From Kudoa neothunni (Eukaryota > Cnidaria): DNA of 64,000 nt. The notes under the pieces were generated by a model. It had not been told where the DNA came from, made no database searches, and saw only the letters and a list, made by a program, of their open reading frames with translations. Below, piece by piece: positions 47,201 to 58,339 of this stretch. The first letter of the stretch is position 1. Each line of letters starts with the position of its first letter. Made by a program: the position numbers and the translations under genes. The stretch lies in contig OZ199839.1 in NCBI GenBank assembly GCA_964304625.1, positions 6,510,001-6,574,000 on the forward strand, given 5' to 3'.

Positions 47201-47924
47201 TACCTCAACGGCGAACTCTCGCGGAATTAATCCGCTGGGCCCGTCTCGTCGATTTTAAATGGAGCAGTTGCTTCTGATACAAAGACACTGATACAATAAC
47301 AAAACAATAGAGATAATACAATAATATTTTTATCAATGTTCTAAACGCCAATTATATATACATATATACGTGCGATAGTTTCGACATAAATATGTCATAA
47401 TAAAGATGATAATTTTGACATATTGATTGGATTTGCTCATATTTTTCATAGTTTTTTCCATATGTTTTGGAGCTTGGGTGTGATAATTGATAACTTATTT
47501 CTTGTTCGGTGATGCTTAGTTGTTATTTTAACATTTTTATAAATGGTAAAATTCCGGAATGATGTTGGGAAAATTTAGAGGTAAAATGTCTTTTAAATAT
47601 TTAGGCGGAATTTGAGGTCAGTTTAACGTTTTGAAATATTCTATTATATGTATTTCAAGATTCTATTGGGAATTTTGTATTGCAAATAAAGTTTTTTTCA
47701 AAATAATTCATAAATGTTGGCATATTTACATATTCCATTTTGTTTGATTTTTCTTTTAATTTTATATATTCATCTTCGACGTGATGGGTGGGAACAAATA
47801 CAAGCGAAGTTATACTTTAATAAAATATTTAAAATCATCGTTTTTTTTCATATTCTTCAGAAAAGCCGAGTTTTTGAATTTTTCTATATACACATTGTCC
47901 AAAAGAAAAAGGCAGAAATAAACA
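47201..47924. other. spacer
   Basis: Begins with a small GC-rich palindromic patch (GCGGAATTAATCCGC at 47,221-47,235), then AT-rich sequence without a gene. Confidence 0.35.
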
Positions 47925-48690
47925 TTATATATTGTTGCTTTTCAAAAAGCATTGTATGCTCCAATTTTTAAAATCGATTATAACATAGTTTGGTAGTTCC
48001 ATCTTACCTTTTTCTTTGATTATTTGAATTATTTTGTCGTATGTTTGTTGTGTTTTGTTGAAAGCTGAGCCATGAATGAAATAAAGTTGGTAAAAATTGT
48101 TTGGTGCCACTCTGAATATTCCATAGGCTATCCAATAATTTGATGATTTTAAATGGATTAAATTTTTTTCTGTTGAAAATATTATTATTCTATTTTTTTC
48201 TGTAGATCCGGAATCGTAGAGACAAAATGGTTCGTTTCGCAACGTTAACAATGATTTATAATTTCCAGGAACTGGAGAGGTATCGATGTTTTCTCTTTTT
48301 CTTGTGTTTTGAATATTTTTATATAATTTTTCTTTGATATAATTGGTGAATTGTTAATATTTTCGTCAACTGAAACTAGACTATAAACTTTTGATGTTGG
48401 GTAAACGGATGTTTTGGCTATATTTGTGATTTTATCGTATAATAGTTGTTTTTATATATCCTCATCGTTAATAATATGGTTGTGGAAGTGTAATTCATCG
48501 ATACTGTTTAATTATTGAGGGGATAAGATCCTATCTTCCTTGGCATTTTCGAATTTGACGTCGCCAATATTGAAATTTCTCATTGTTGTAATCTTTTAAG
48601 TAGAAATAACCTTTGTATAAAAGCATGCCATTGTTTCTTTTAGATTTAAGTATCTTAAATTCTGGAACAGAATCTTCCGCCATATTTATT
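47925..48690 (-). pseudogene. FLYWCH-MULE transposase, N-terminal half
   Basis: On the minus strand a FLYWCH-type finger region (NGMLLYKGYFYLKDYNNEKF, then QYWRRQIRKCQGR) is followed by the start of the MULE core (IFRVAPNNFYQLYFIHG, TYDKIIQIIKEKGK, NYVIIDF). The catalytic DGT is replaced by YGI, and stops interrupt the N-terminal part, so it is inactive. It is a different lineage from the ZSWIM-type copies and lies directly behind MULE-2. Confidence 0.7.
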
Positions 48691-48768
48691 ATGTTGTCTC
48701 TCGCGGTTGTGCGAGCAACAAATTAATTCCACCGAAAATTCGCCATACCATTTTAATTAGAGAGAATA

Positions 48769-51090
48769 TTATTGTTTCATATTTTTTCTTTTTGCAGCAA
48801 AAGAAATAGTCGTTAACATCGATCCTTTAGGTCTTCCTATTGTTTTAATTTTCGTTGAGAGTGATAACACTAAATAAGATTTGTTGACATGGAACTAAAT
48901 CAAAATACTTTCTATCCCATTTTATCGTTTCTTTGCCAATATGCATGTGTGGAACTAAATTCAAGAGATTCTCAACAGGAACATTATTCGTTGGTCCATT
49001 CGACGAGTTATTTAAGATTTGGTTAGAATCATGTAACATAGTTGTTTTGATAAGTAATCCTAAATTTTTCCAAATAAATTAAATACTTTACTTACTATAA
49101 TACCTGATTTTTCAACATCAACTGAAGACACTGAAGCTTCGTTCATCATTATTTTAAGAAAGTTTAAAGGGTTCGATTACTTATATTCGATATTTCATCG
49201 ATTTTGGAGCGGTCGTGATTTCTTATTAATCCTTCTACCTCAATAAAAACATCAATGCATTTTTCATAAAATTCTCCGCTATATTCCATAGAAGTTGCTC
49301 CATGTTTGTTAGTATAAACAAATGAATTTTTTAGACGCTTCGAAAATGTTTCTAACTTTTTTGGAGGGGTTTCTTCAATAGTTAAGGCATTGATTTCGAG
49401 TTTAACAATGTTAGTGAATATTATTTCTTGAATAAATTCATTAGCATATGCTCTTGTTCATCTTTTGTCGCAAAGGGTTGATTCAAACGCAGGTTCGAAG
49501 TTCATTGCTCTCGTAAACAAAATGTGCCTGCATGGTGAATTATATGATCTTTTCAATAAACACGAACAGTAATTAATGCTAGATATATTTCGTTCGCATT
49601 CTTCACTCATTATTGGTAATTATTTATTAATAATTTCAGAAGCAAAAGGACACAAAAGCACAAAGTATGACTTTTGAGTTGAATTCGGCTCATATGTATG
49701 ATTACTTCTCATTAGTTCTGAAACAGTTTTATTGTATCTTTCAATTCTCATCGAATAAATACAATCAAAAAATTTTTTTAAGAAGTCACTTAAAGTTGAA
49801 AATTTTTTTATTAAGTTTTTTAAATAACCATTCAAAGCTTCTAGATGATTATTTGCAGTGATGCCGAATATATATTAATGGTATTACTAATGGATATAAT
49901 CCATTCATCACAAATTGGCAACCAGTTGGTTTTAAAATATGCCGATAATGCAGCATTATTAAAATTAAAAAGCTCACAATACAATTGGTCAAAGTAGACT
50001 TTATCAGGGAAATAAATCATATTTGTTTATAATTTGATAATTTTATTTCTAGTATCCGTCGTTATTTTATACTTTTTTGTGGTAAGTTCCCTTTGAAATA
50101 TTTGTATTACATGAAACTTACAGATAAAGAGATGAGCCTTTGGGAGAACATTTTTCAAAACCTACTTACTTTATGATCTTGATCAGTAACAACGGTACAT
50201 AGTTTTTCATTTAAAATAAGACAGGATTCTAAAATTTGTTTCCTGTACCATTCGATGGCTTCCTCATAAAATATGCATGCAGAAATAATGTGAGCTTGCC
50301 CCATAGAATCGATAGCAGCAGTTAGGTACAACGGTGCATTAATAAAAATAAAAATGGTGGAGTTTCTTCAAATTCCATATATGTACAATTACCGTGAGTC
50401 CAAAAGTTTATATGTTGTATCCATTAACGTATATGCTGGATAGAATCGAAGAGTTCGTTACATTAGTTGATCAATAAAGAATATTCCAGTGACAACATTA
50501 TTGTCGTTTTTTTTAATTTTAACATCACAATTAAAATTTTGAGTTAACATGATGAATGCCGTGGATAATCTATATTTATTATCTTCCTTGTTTTCACATT
50601 GTGTGGTAACTCCGCGAGATATTTTTACCTGTTTCATTACTTAATTCTGTTTGAATAAGTTTTTTATTGGCTCCGTGTGATATTAATTCAGCAATATGTT
50701 CATCGTTTAGATCAATTTTTCGTTGATCGGGTAAGAACTTGTGTATCAAAGGGTTACATGGATGATTATGTACTTCATTTAGCGATTTAATTTCCAAAAG
50801 TTTTCCGTCATCGCTGGCTCTAAATGTAATGCTAAAAAGACGATCACCTTTGTATGTCGACGATTTTCGTTCTCCTTTGGCTTTTTTTGTATAGGGGACC
50901 AAAAATGCACTCGAACTTTATTTCTTAATATATTAGAGCTTCATTAAAAACTTTCTGAATTTTATGTTGAACATTCTGTATTTTTCGTGATTCTCATTTT
51001 CAATTTACAGAAAAAATGATTTTCAAATCGATTAATAAGATCATTTAATGATTCGTAAGAGTCAACTTTCAATCCAAGTGCGAATTCCAT
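48769..51090 (-). pseudogene. ZSWIM-type MULE transposase, MULE-2 (most complete copy)
   Basis: The N-terminus begins MEFALGLKVDSYESLND near 51,090. The 50,902-50,594 frame carries FRASDDGKLLEIKSLNEVHN and LISHGANKKLIQTELSNETG, close to vertebrate ZSWIM3-like proteins. The MULE core follows: LMDTTYKLLDS (first Asp), AAIDSMGQAHI, VVTDQDHK (second Asp), HLFICKFHVIQIFQREL and NNHLEALNGYLKNLIKKFST. A SWIM finger CSCLLKRSYNSPCRH (about 49,500-49,560) and a C-terminal GRPKGSMLTT tail end it. Some gaps could be introns, but several stops and frame changes suggest decay. The terminal motif at 51,891-51,909 probably marks its 5' end. Confidence 0.8.
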
Positions 51091-51890
51091 CTTACAAGTG
51101 ACGATAACGAGCCAACAATTAAGGTTACCACGAATACAACACGTACCTCTTTTTATTGTGGATATTAAATTCAGATAACGTTTTATGAGAAATTTAAATT
51201 TTTACGAATAATTATAATTTACTGAAGCTAAAAAATTATATATATATATATGTATATTTGTAGAATTAAAATATAGTAAAACGAAATTGTGCTCGCCGCC
51301 ATTTATTGTAAATAACAAGTTTTTATATTTATTTAAGATATAAAATTAAATATTCCTTCGAAAATAATTACTTTAAAGGTTTGCTGAATTTACTACATAC
51401 AATATTATAATTGTTTACATGAAAAACATTAATACTTAATATCTGTGTAGATACGCAAGACTAAAGATATGAATAGGATCTATAAATCAAATTGTTACTT
51501 AAATATATATAACAAATACAACTATTTCATTTCATAAAAACACATTTAAGGATATTTTAACAGATTTTATTAACTGTACTAGATCAGACATGATTTGTTT
51601 AATCAGAGTCGATAGGGTGGACATTTTTACATCAAAATAAAATGTCTGGTATTTGGTTATTTAGTTAACGAAACCTGTATTAGTAAAAAATTAAAATATA
51701 TATTTTACATTACTTACAATAAACATAAAACATGAAATTTATAGTCATAACATTAGAAATTTCAATAACTTGAATTTTCTCCAAAATCATTAATTATAAA
51801 TTTGAATTTCATATTTTTACTGGTTTCTAAGATTTGGAGTAATTCCCTCCCGTAGCAATAGACAATCCCCGCATGTGGATTATACGGATC

Positions 51891-51909
51891 CGTAGCAATA
51901 GCCACTGCC
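51891..51909 (-). repeat. MULE terminal motif
   Basis: Minus strand GGCAGTGGCTATTGCTACG, upstream of MULE-2. It pairs in inverted orientation with the 56,978 motif downstream of MULE-3 and matches both ends of the 10.9-kb MITE. A second, weaker copy (ATTGTCTATTGCTACGGG) lies just inside. Confidence 0.5.
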
Positions 51910-52009
51910 ATAAATAAAAGGTCGCTGAATTGATTAATGTAGTTTTAAAAAAGAAATAATATTTATGTTGTGCGCATACATACTCAGCGAATCTCGTTTA
52001 ACTGAAATT

Positions 52010-52483
52010 TCAGTATCCGAAAGGAAAACGCCACGTCCCCAGATTTCCGGATAAACCAGGTTCGACTGTACAATCTTTTTGTTTAAAAATATTATGTTTA
52101 CCATTTATATTGTCTTCTTCTTCATCGCTATTCAGGTAGTATTCGTCTAAGTAATTTCCTAACTCAAGTGACGCAATACTTTCATTATCCGATGAAAGAA
52201 AATCACTTGATGAAACAAAACTTGCCATTCTAGCTTTCGAACACCTCATGGGAATTAATCGACCTGTATAACCAATATTACTTAACTTAATATTAAGACC
52301 AAGAGGTATAAAAACGAATTAAAATATGAAATAATCTTTCGTCCTTAATTTTACAATGTGTTAGAAAATATTTTACTTATAATATACGTGAAATTAGAAC
52401 AAAAATCGAGCTTTATTAAGACCTATAAATGTGATTTAATCGACTACTTGGATCGTGGATCCATTGGTTAGCCAAAGGGTTAA
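52010..52483 (-). mobile_element. piggyBac copy A2, 5' fragment
   Basis: It starts at TTAA (52,480-52,483) with TTAACCCTTTGGCTAACC and runs through non-coding leader into a frame (52,249-52,010) nearly identical to the N-terminus of copy A, reading SSDNESIASLELGNYLDE and NSDEEEDNINGK. The element stops within about 80 codons. It is the same family as 11,430-13,459, and the leader sequences also align. Confidence 0.75.
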
Positions 52484-52906
52484 CAGCGAGGTTAAAATTT
52501 CATTAACTAGCGTTATCGTTCGATAAACAGATGATACTGTTTTACAAATTGGTGTTAACGCTCAAAACCCCAATAATTCACATCATAATGATGGCAACAA
52601 TTTTCGTCCTAATAAAAAAATCTGGAATGATATTGTTGTAATAATTTAAAAAGGAATGCTGTATATTTATCAATACTTCGGATCAATATTGACAAACGAA
52701 TTTTTAAATCATAAAGTCGCCCAGTACCTATATGATTTTCTTCTCATCCATATACACTCAAGAAAAAATGGTCATTCTTTACAAAACGGGACGTTAGTCG
52801 GAAACTTTAGCCGCGCGATCGAAAAATGGAAGACTATAGGAGAAATTTTGATTTTGAAAATATTGATTCCATCAATATAATGAAATATGTATTTTTTAGG
52901 ATATAT

Positions 52907-53860
52907 ACTATCAAAACAATGCAGAAACTTGGTCTGATTTCATCAGAGAAAAAGTGAATTTGTGGGACGATGATGAATCTTATATCAAATGAAAATTGCC
53001 GGGGTCTGCTTTTCTTCCAAAACTAGCCTGGACAATATGGCATAGTGGTGTTAGATCGAGATCGAATACCATGAGGTCGCGAATTCGAAGCCTAGTCCAA
53101 GTGATTCTGTACTCCTAATCCGAAATTGAGTAAAAAGGCTGTAGTAATCGCAAAGATCTACGATTTATCGTAGCCTCGTTTGCAATTGGGAAGGGAGTCT
53201 GGCGGAAGTGTAGATATCGAGCGCTCATAAACGCCGGGATACAATAACGAAATACAACCCAGTGTGGGTTTCCTTAGAGCCAACGCCCGCATTCATACGA
53301 CTTTTCCAGATTAATTCTGGGTTAGTCCAGAGTATGGTTGGAGTGGTGGTTGCTCCGAAACAAGGATGTTTAGTGGGTTAAAATTCCACGCTACCGCACT
53401 AACGTAAGTTGCCATATTATGAAAATGTGGTGCCTAAAAGAAAATATAATGTTGGTAGACTGTTAAAACCCCAGTATTATTGGTTTATTGGATTGTTGGT
53501 GGTATTGATGAGGATGGTGAATGTTTTTTTGAACTGACGATGAGAAGAAGTAACGTGCTTAAAAAAATTATTCTTGATAATGTTGAAGAGAATTCTGTTA
53601 TCTGGACAAATCCATGGGGGACTACAATCGTCTGAACGATTTAGGATTTTTTCGCGATACACTCTGTCTAAAATATTCGTTTGTTATTGATACTGATGTA
53701 TATAAAAATAAAATCAAAGCTACGTGGGGAGTATTCAAAAGAAAGTAACGGAACATTATTAATTAAAATGAAGAGTCAGTATATGCTTTTATTTCGGATT
53801 ATTTATTCCGTAAAAAATATAGAGGAATCGAATGTAGTACCTTCTTTAAAGAAACAATGA
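52907..53860 (+). pseudogene. ISXO2-like transposase split by a SINE
   Basis: Before the SINE the frame reads TWSDFIREKVNLWDDDESY. After it the frame resumes KRKYNVGRLLKPQYY, then GGIDEDGECFFELTMRR, ENSVIWTN, IKATWGVFKRK and FRKKYRG, the order of the ISXO2/IS1595-like DDE domain. The expected TD in the second catalytic motif is TN, and the expected IE is IK; stops are also present. It is the complement in domain content of the N-terminal piece at 29,813-30,193. Confidence 0.65.
52997..53418 (+). mobile_element. tRNA-headed SINE, copy A
   Basis: It is bounded by the 8-bp direct repeat ATGAAAAT (52,989-52,996 and 53,419-53,426), which splits the ISXO2-like frame. It contains a box A-like TGGCATAGTGGTG (from about 53,038) and box B-like GGTCGCGAATTCGAA about 35 nt later. 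The body is shared with 3120-3485. A second tRNA-arm-like hairpin (GTGGG TTAAAAT TCCAC) lies near the end. No poly(A) tail is seen. Confidence 0.7.
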
Positions 53861-54189
53861 ATAATTATTTAATATAATTTATTTTTCTGGTTTTTCGCAA
53901 ATTTTCCCAAAAGTTCACGACCGTCGTCCCGTTTTGTAGAGAATAAACCGTTTTTCTATACACATGTTTAAGTGACTAATAGCGATAAATCTTTCTGTTT
54001 ATTTAGAGAGATTTTTTACATTTCTTTCTTAATGGTTCACATACAATAAAAATTTCAAATAAATTTTTTAAATAGCTTCATTAGGTGTTCTCTATGTATT
54101 CAATATCTAGATAAATCAATTGAAATTAAATAATCAAATGTATTTTTTATTTCGTTTTAAAACTATACCATTAATCAGAACTTTATTAA
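53861..54189. other. AT-rich spacer
   Basis: No feature supported. Confidence 0.4.
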
Positions 54190-54244
54190 GGTCCATCGCA
54201 GGCCACAAAAAAGCTCAATGAGGGCCGGAGTTTGTGCACCCCTG
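54190..54244 (+). repeat. hAT (Charlie-like) 3' end
   Basis: The plus strand reads AGGGCCGGAGTTTGTGCACC then CCTG. Its reverse complement CAGGGGTGCACAAACTCCGG is typical of Charlie-type hAT ends. Only this end is recognised, with no transposase. Confidence 0.45.
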
Positions 54245-54293
54245 GCCTACTACAATTATCACGCATCGACGACGATTACTACCACTGAGGTTC

Positions 54294-55109
54294 CCAGAGT
54301 TGGTACGAAACGTACCAAAATGGTACTGTTACGCCCGTAATGAAGGTTTTTGTACGATTTCGCAGCGAGTTGATACGTTTTTTTTAGGTCAATGAGTTCC
54401 GAGATAGAATTATTATAAGTGCGTGCCACATAATGATATAATGAGTTAGAAGATTTGGGGCAAAGTATCCACTCATATCCCTCAAATAGCTTAAAACTTC
54501 AAAATGAATATAACGAATTAAAACAATTATTCAGCGTCGCGCATCAGATGGTATTGTACCTTTGCCGCACAATATGGCTGTATCTTGAGCAAGTTATTAA
54601 GAAAATATTGGAAGAATTGACAGTTCTCAATAAGTTTCTCATATTTGGACCATAAGTTAACAGGGTAAACCCGCACCTAAAATATTTGCATCTCTATTTA
54701 AACCCATAAATAAAACGTATTATACTTTTTTTAACTTTTTCTTCTCGAGTCAATAAACTCAACGTTGAATTACAATATGAGAGTTTAGAGTTCATAAACT
54801 AAAGAATTCTCTTGAAATATTATTAATGTGAAACTTAATTATTTTTCGAGAAGAAATCTGATCAAAAGTTAACACCTGAAGCTTGAATTTTGAATACCCC
54901 TTAATTATATTCTTCCGGATAAGTTTTGTTATGGGTCTATAGGAGAATCAATTTAGATTGAAAATACTACTGGAATAAGTACTCAGGATCTTGTTTACTT
55001 TCTTACCAAAACTCTGGATTTCCATTTATTACTGACGGAACAGATATTTCAAAGGTTTTTAAACATCGTTAAATTTATTCATTTACAAATATTTCAAGCA
55101 ATGCATCCT
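54294..55109 (+). mobile_element. second hAT copy, cut by assembly gap
   Basis: Clearly homologous to 890-1855 over its whole length (for example GGCGCAAAGTATCCACT / GGGGCAAAGTATCCACT, and the frame FITDGTDISK beside FITDETDISK). It runs into a 200-N gap. Stops are present and the acidic residue after D is changed to G. Confidence 0.7.
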
Positions 55110-55309
55110 NNNNNNNNNNNNNNNNNNNNNNNNNNNNNNNNNNNNNNNNNNNNNNNNNNNNNNNNNNNNNNNNNNNNNNNNNNNNNNNNNNNNNNNNNNN
55201 NNNNNNNNNNNNNNNNNNNNNNNNNNNNNNNNNNNNNNNNNNNNNNNNNNNNNNNNNNNNNNNNNNNNNNNNNNNNNNNNNNNNNNNNNNNNNNNNNNNN
55301 NNNNNNNNN
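55110..55309. other. assembly gap (200 N)
   Basis: Exactly 200 unknown bases. The true size is not known; hAT sequence enters from the left and pogo/Tigger-like sequence from the right. Confidence 0.99.
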
Positions 55310-55329
55310 AATTAAAACTTTTCTGTTCT

Positions 55330-55810
55330 CATCTATCATTCTTTAGTTCAACTTTCTAATTATGTTTATAAATCTACTACACATCCTCTGTGTGTTTTTT
55401 GAATAACATTCACGCTATAGATGTTTAAATCAGTTAAAACATCCATTTTTTTTGACATTTTGTCCCGTATATTCCGACTGATGACTTTAAAACATAACTA
55501 ACGTTTTGTAACTGCTCACAAAAGAAGGGAAGTTTCATAAATGTTTATAACGTCTTAAGACCATATGCCCTAACCAAATCAATGCTTTCAACAATCCATG
55601 GGTCAATAGACGAAATATCTGTATTCGCAGCCTCACCATGAAACATTTTGAAAGCTATCCCATATTTTGACGTGGAATCTGAAAAACACTCTTAACTAGA
55701 CTTTAAATTGGAGATTTCTTGTTTATTTGCAATATCCATATTGTTGAATTTACCTTCGTGTGAACAAATTCTATCAATTTTTAAATGACCTTAAACGTGA
55801 CAATATATTA
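55330..55810 (-). pseudogene. pogo/Tigger-type transposase N-terminal relic
   Basis: On the minus strand the frame contains KFNNMDIANKQEISNLKSS, then SKYGIAFKMFHGEAANTDIS and SIDPWIVESIDLVRAYGL. This is the pattern kA..IA..l.i.nFkaS.GWl.rFk.RygI....hGEa...d...i..W......Y that precedes the YN.DET motif in CENP-B/Tigger-type transposases. A stop follows, and the catalytic part is unreadable before the gap. Confidence 0.55.
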
Positions 55811-56977
55811 ATATTCAAAATATATCACCACATCATTCATCTCAAACTTAGAAATTGTCATTTTCTCACAACTTTCAATATTTTTATCGAATTATAATAA
55901 TCAAAGGTTTCTCTCTTCTCTTAATTATTACCTTTTTAACGGGAAATAATGAAGAAAACACTTCTATTTTTAAATAGATGGGTTACTAAAACCACGCAAT
56001 AAAAAGTTTTCACGCAATAACGAGACTTTATATATAAGTAATAAATTTTCTTATTTTTTAATGTTAACGATGTTTACAAAATGATAAAATAATAACAATG
56101 CAAAATAATTAGTTTTCTCTCTAAAAAGAATAACTTCGAAATTTTGGAATTACGCAATATCCAATCTCGACTATAGTTTACTTTAGTTAGACGTAATTAA
56201 ACAAAATATATCAATAAAAAAATATAATATTTATTATTTTAAATGTTAAAAATTATAAAATAAGATATCAATTTATGTGCACAACAAAATATGATATAAG
56301 TTAATATGCGTTTTTATCATTAAATTTGAGAATTATACATAAACGAATATTGTTAATGGTATTATAGATATTATTGATTAATTCTGGATTTTCTTCGTTA
56401 TTTTTTAAAAAATGTATAAACAAAAACAATATGTCGACTCATGATATTTGTATTATAATATAATTTTTAATAGTTCTTAGATGGATAAAAATCACATATC
56501 ATGCCATTTCGTTTTTAATTGTATCCTAATGAGTCCAAGTTAATGTAAAATAATCTCTTGTAACTTAATTTTCGGAATATTTTGTTATTTTATACAAAAA
56601 CTTTAATTATTTGATATATATATATATAGTCATTCTAAAAAATAATTGGTTAACACTTACCACTATTTAAAATAACCTTAACAATGCCGTAATTTACTAA
56701 AGATATTTATTCATTGACGATTGGAAAAAGACATAATTATATAGATTTTTACAATAAAATAAAATCTACAAAATATAAATATGTTTAATTGTTCCTCAGA
56801 AAAAGTTTAATTTGACCTCCACAGGAACAAACCATTGATGTTGATAGCAAGTCAAGTTGCTGGAAAAAAATAATTAAATCTTCAGGATGATCCTTTAAGT
56901 AACATAAGTCTTTAAAATTTAGGTTATCTAAATTTTCGTGATTGAAGATTGCAGGAAGCATACTCCAGAAAATGTAA
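55811..56977. other. AT-rich spacer
   Basis: Includes a (TA)n tract near 56,616. No gene recognised. Confidence 0.45.
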
Positions 56978-56996
56978 GGCAGTGGCTATTGACACG
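56978..56996 (+). repeat. MULE terminal motif
   Basis: GGCAGTGGCTATTGACACG; downstream of MULE-3 and inverted relative to the motif at 51,891-51,909, fitting the role of the 3' terminal repeat of the ZSWIM-type MULE. Confidence 0.5.
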
Positions 56997-57377
56997 CTAA
57001 TGAATTTCTCGGCAATCATTAGATATTTTACATTAGTTAATTTCTAGTATTAAATAGTACATTTTTTCATACAAGATTTGAAACTTATGATAAAAAATAT
57101 TGAATATTAATATTATACCTATGAGCGTAGATTTTCGTATTTTCCATCCTTAATGCGACTATATAAGCTTCCAAGGCGCATTTAAACATTTAAGTGAGAT
57201 AATATTAACTTTTTTGAAATAAAATAAGTTCCTTTTAACTACAGAAGAGAAGTTTAAGTTGATAATATCATGTAATTGGGTTGCGAATAGATAAGCTTTG
57301 ATATATAAATCAACATAATCATTATAGAATAGATAATCTGAATTTGATTATATTATTTTATTTATTTTGATAAATTT

Positions 57378-58139
57378 TCAATTTTTAGATCGTTTTCTTG
57401 GCCATTTAAGAGCGGTTAATCCGTATCCTCTGGGTCTCCCAACTGCTTTTACTCTATTGAGCAATATAAGATTCAAATAATAATTATTACAATAAAAGAG
57501 GAAGCAAACCTTTTATTCCCAAACATTCTGTAGACTTGTCACCAGTTGAGTCATTTTGGGGCCGCGATGATTCGGGAGTTTCCTTTAGTTTAATTGGTGA
57601 TATGGAGACTACACATGTTTCGGGCTGGTTGCTTTCAGACAAGCCCTTTATGACATTTGCATTCTCACCTAATTTAGTATAATTAATATCTATAAATAGT
57701 TTTAAAGAGTTATCACTCTTACAAGGGGATGGTGACTCGACTATATCCGTATCTACATTGCATTCTGTGGATGAATCAAGAATCTTTGCTAACTCTAAAA
57801 ATAATCATTCTGTTAGCAGATAATAATGTATACTTATTAATTTCTTTAAACCGACTAGGTTATGGCTTTTAATTATGCTTTCTGAGATTCGAAAATATTC
57901 CACAGAGCAGTTGAAATATTCACCACAATATTCAGCAGCAATGGTTGCTAATTTGTCTCTGTATACACATTAGTGGTTTTCATTCGCTTGGAAAAAGTTG
58001 AGAGGTTTTCCGAATTCTTTTTTACTATAGACCATGTTAAATTGTTTTTTACTGTATTTATTTTAGTATTTTCTTTAATAAAATTTGAAATATGATCTTT
58101 TCTCCGTCTTAAATGGCACAGTTGGGGTTCGAACAGGGG
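57378..58139 (-). pseudogene. ZSWIM-type MULE transposase C-terminus, MULE-3
   Basis: Minus-strand exons read LFEPQLCHLRRRKDHISNFI, then KLATIAAEYCGEYFNCSVEY. After a 39-nt intron-like gap (about 57,797-57,835) comes a 100-codon acidic stretch, and after a second intron-like gap the tail VGRPRGYGLTALKWPRKRSK ending at 57,378. The GRPrG.gLTalk..rKR tail is conserved in this MULE group. At least one frame change is present near 57,950. The N-terminal part is lost in the gap. The two intron-like gaps splice in frame, so this copy may have come from an intron-bearing gene. Confidence 0.7.
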
Positions 58140-58339
58140 NNNNNNNNNNNNNNNNNNNNNNNNNNNNNNNNNNNNNNNNNNNNNNNNNNNNNNNNNNNNN
58201 NNNNNNNNNNNNNNNNNNNNNNNNNNNNNNNNNNNNNNNNNNNNNNNNNNNNNNNNNNNNNNNNNNNNNNNNNNNNNNNNNNNNNNNNNNNNNNNNNNNN
58301 NNNNNNNNNNNNNNNNNNNNNNNNNNNNNNNNNNNNNNN
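58140..58339. other. assembly gap (200 N)
   Basis: Exactly 200 unknown bases, interrupting MULE-3. Confidence 0.99.

Noticed and set aside
53038-53105. Functional tRNA gene
   Set aside because: Box A and box B are present but no acceptor stem closes, and the unit continues into a repeated SINE body.
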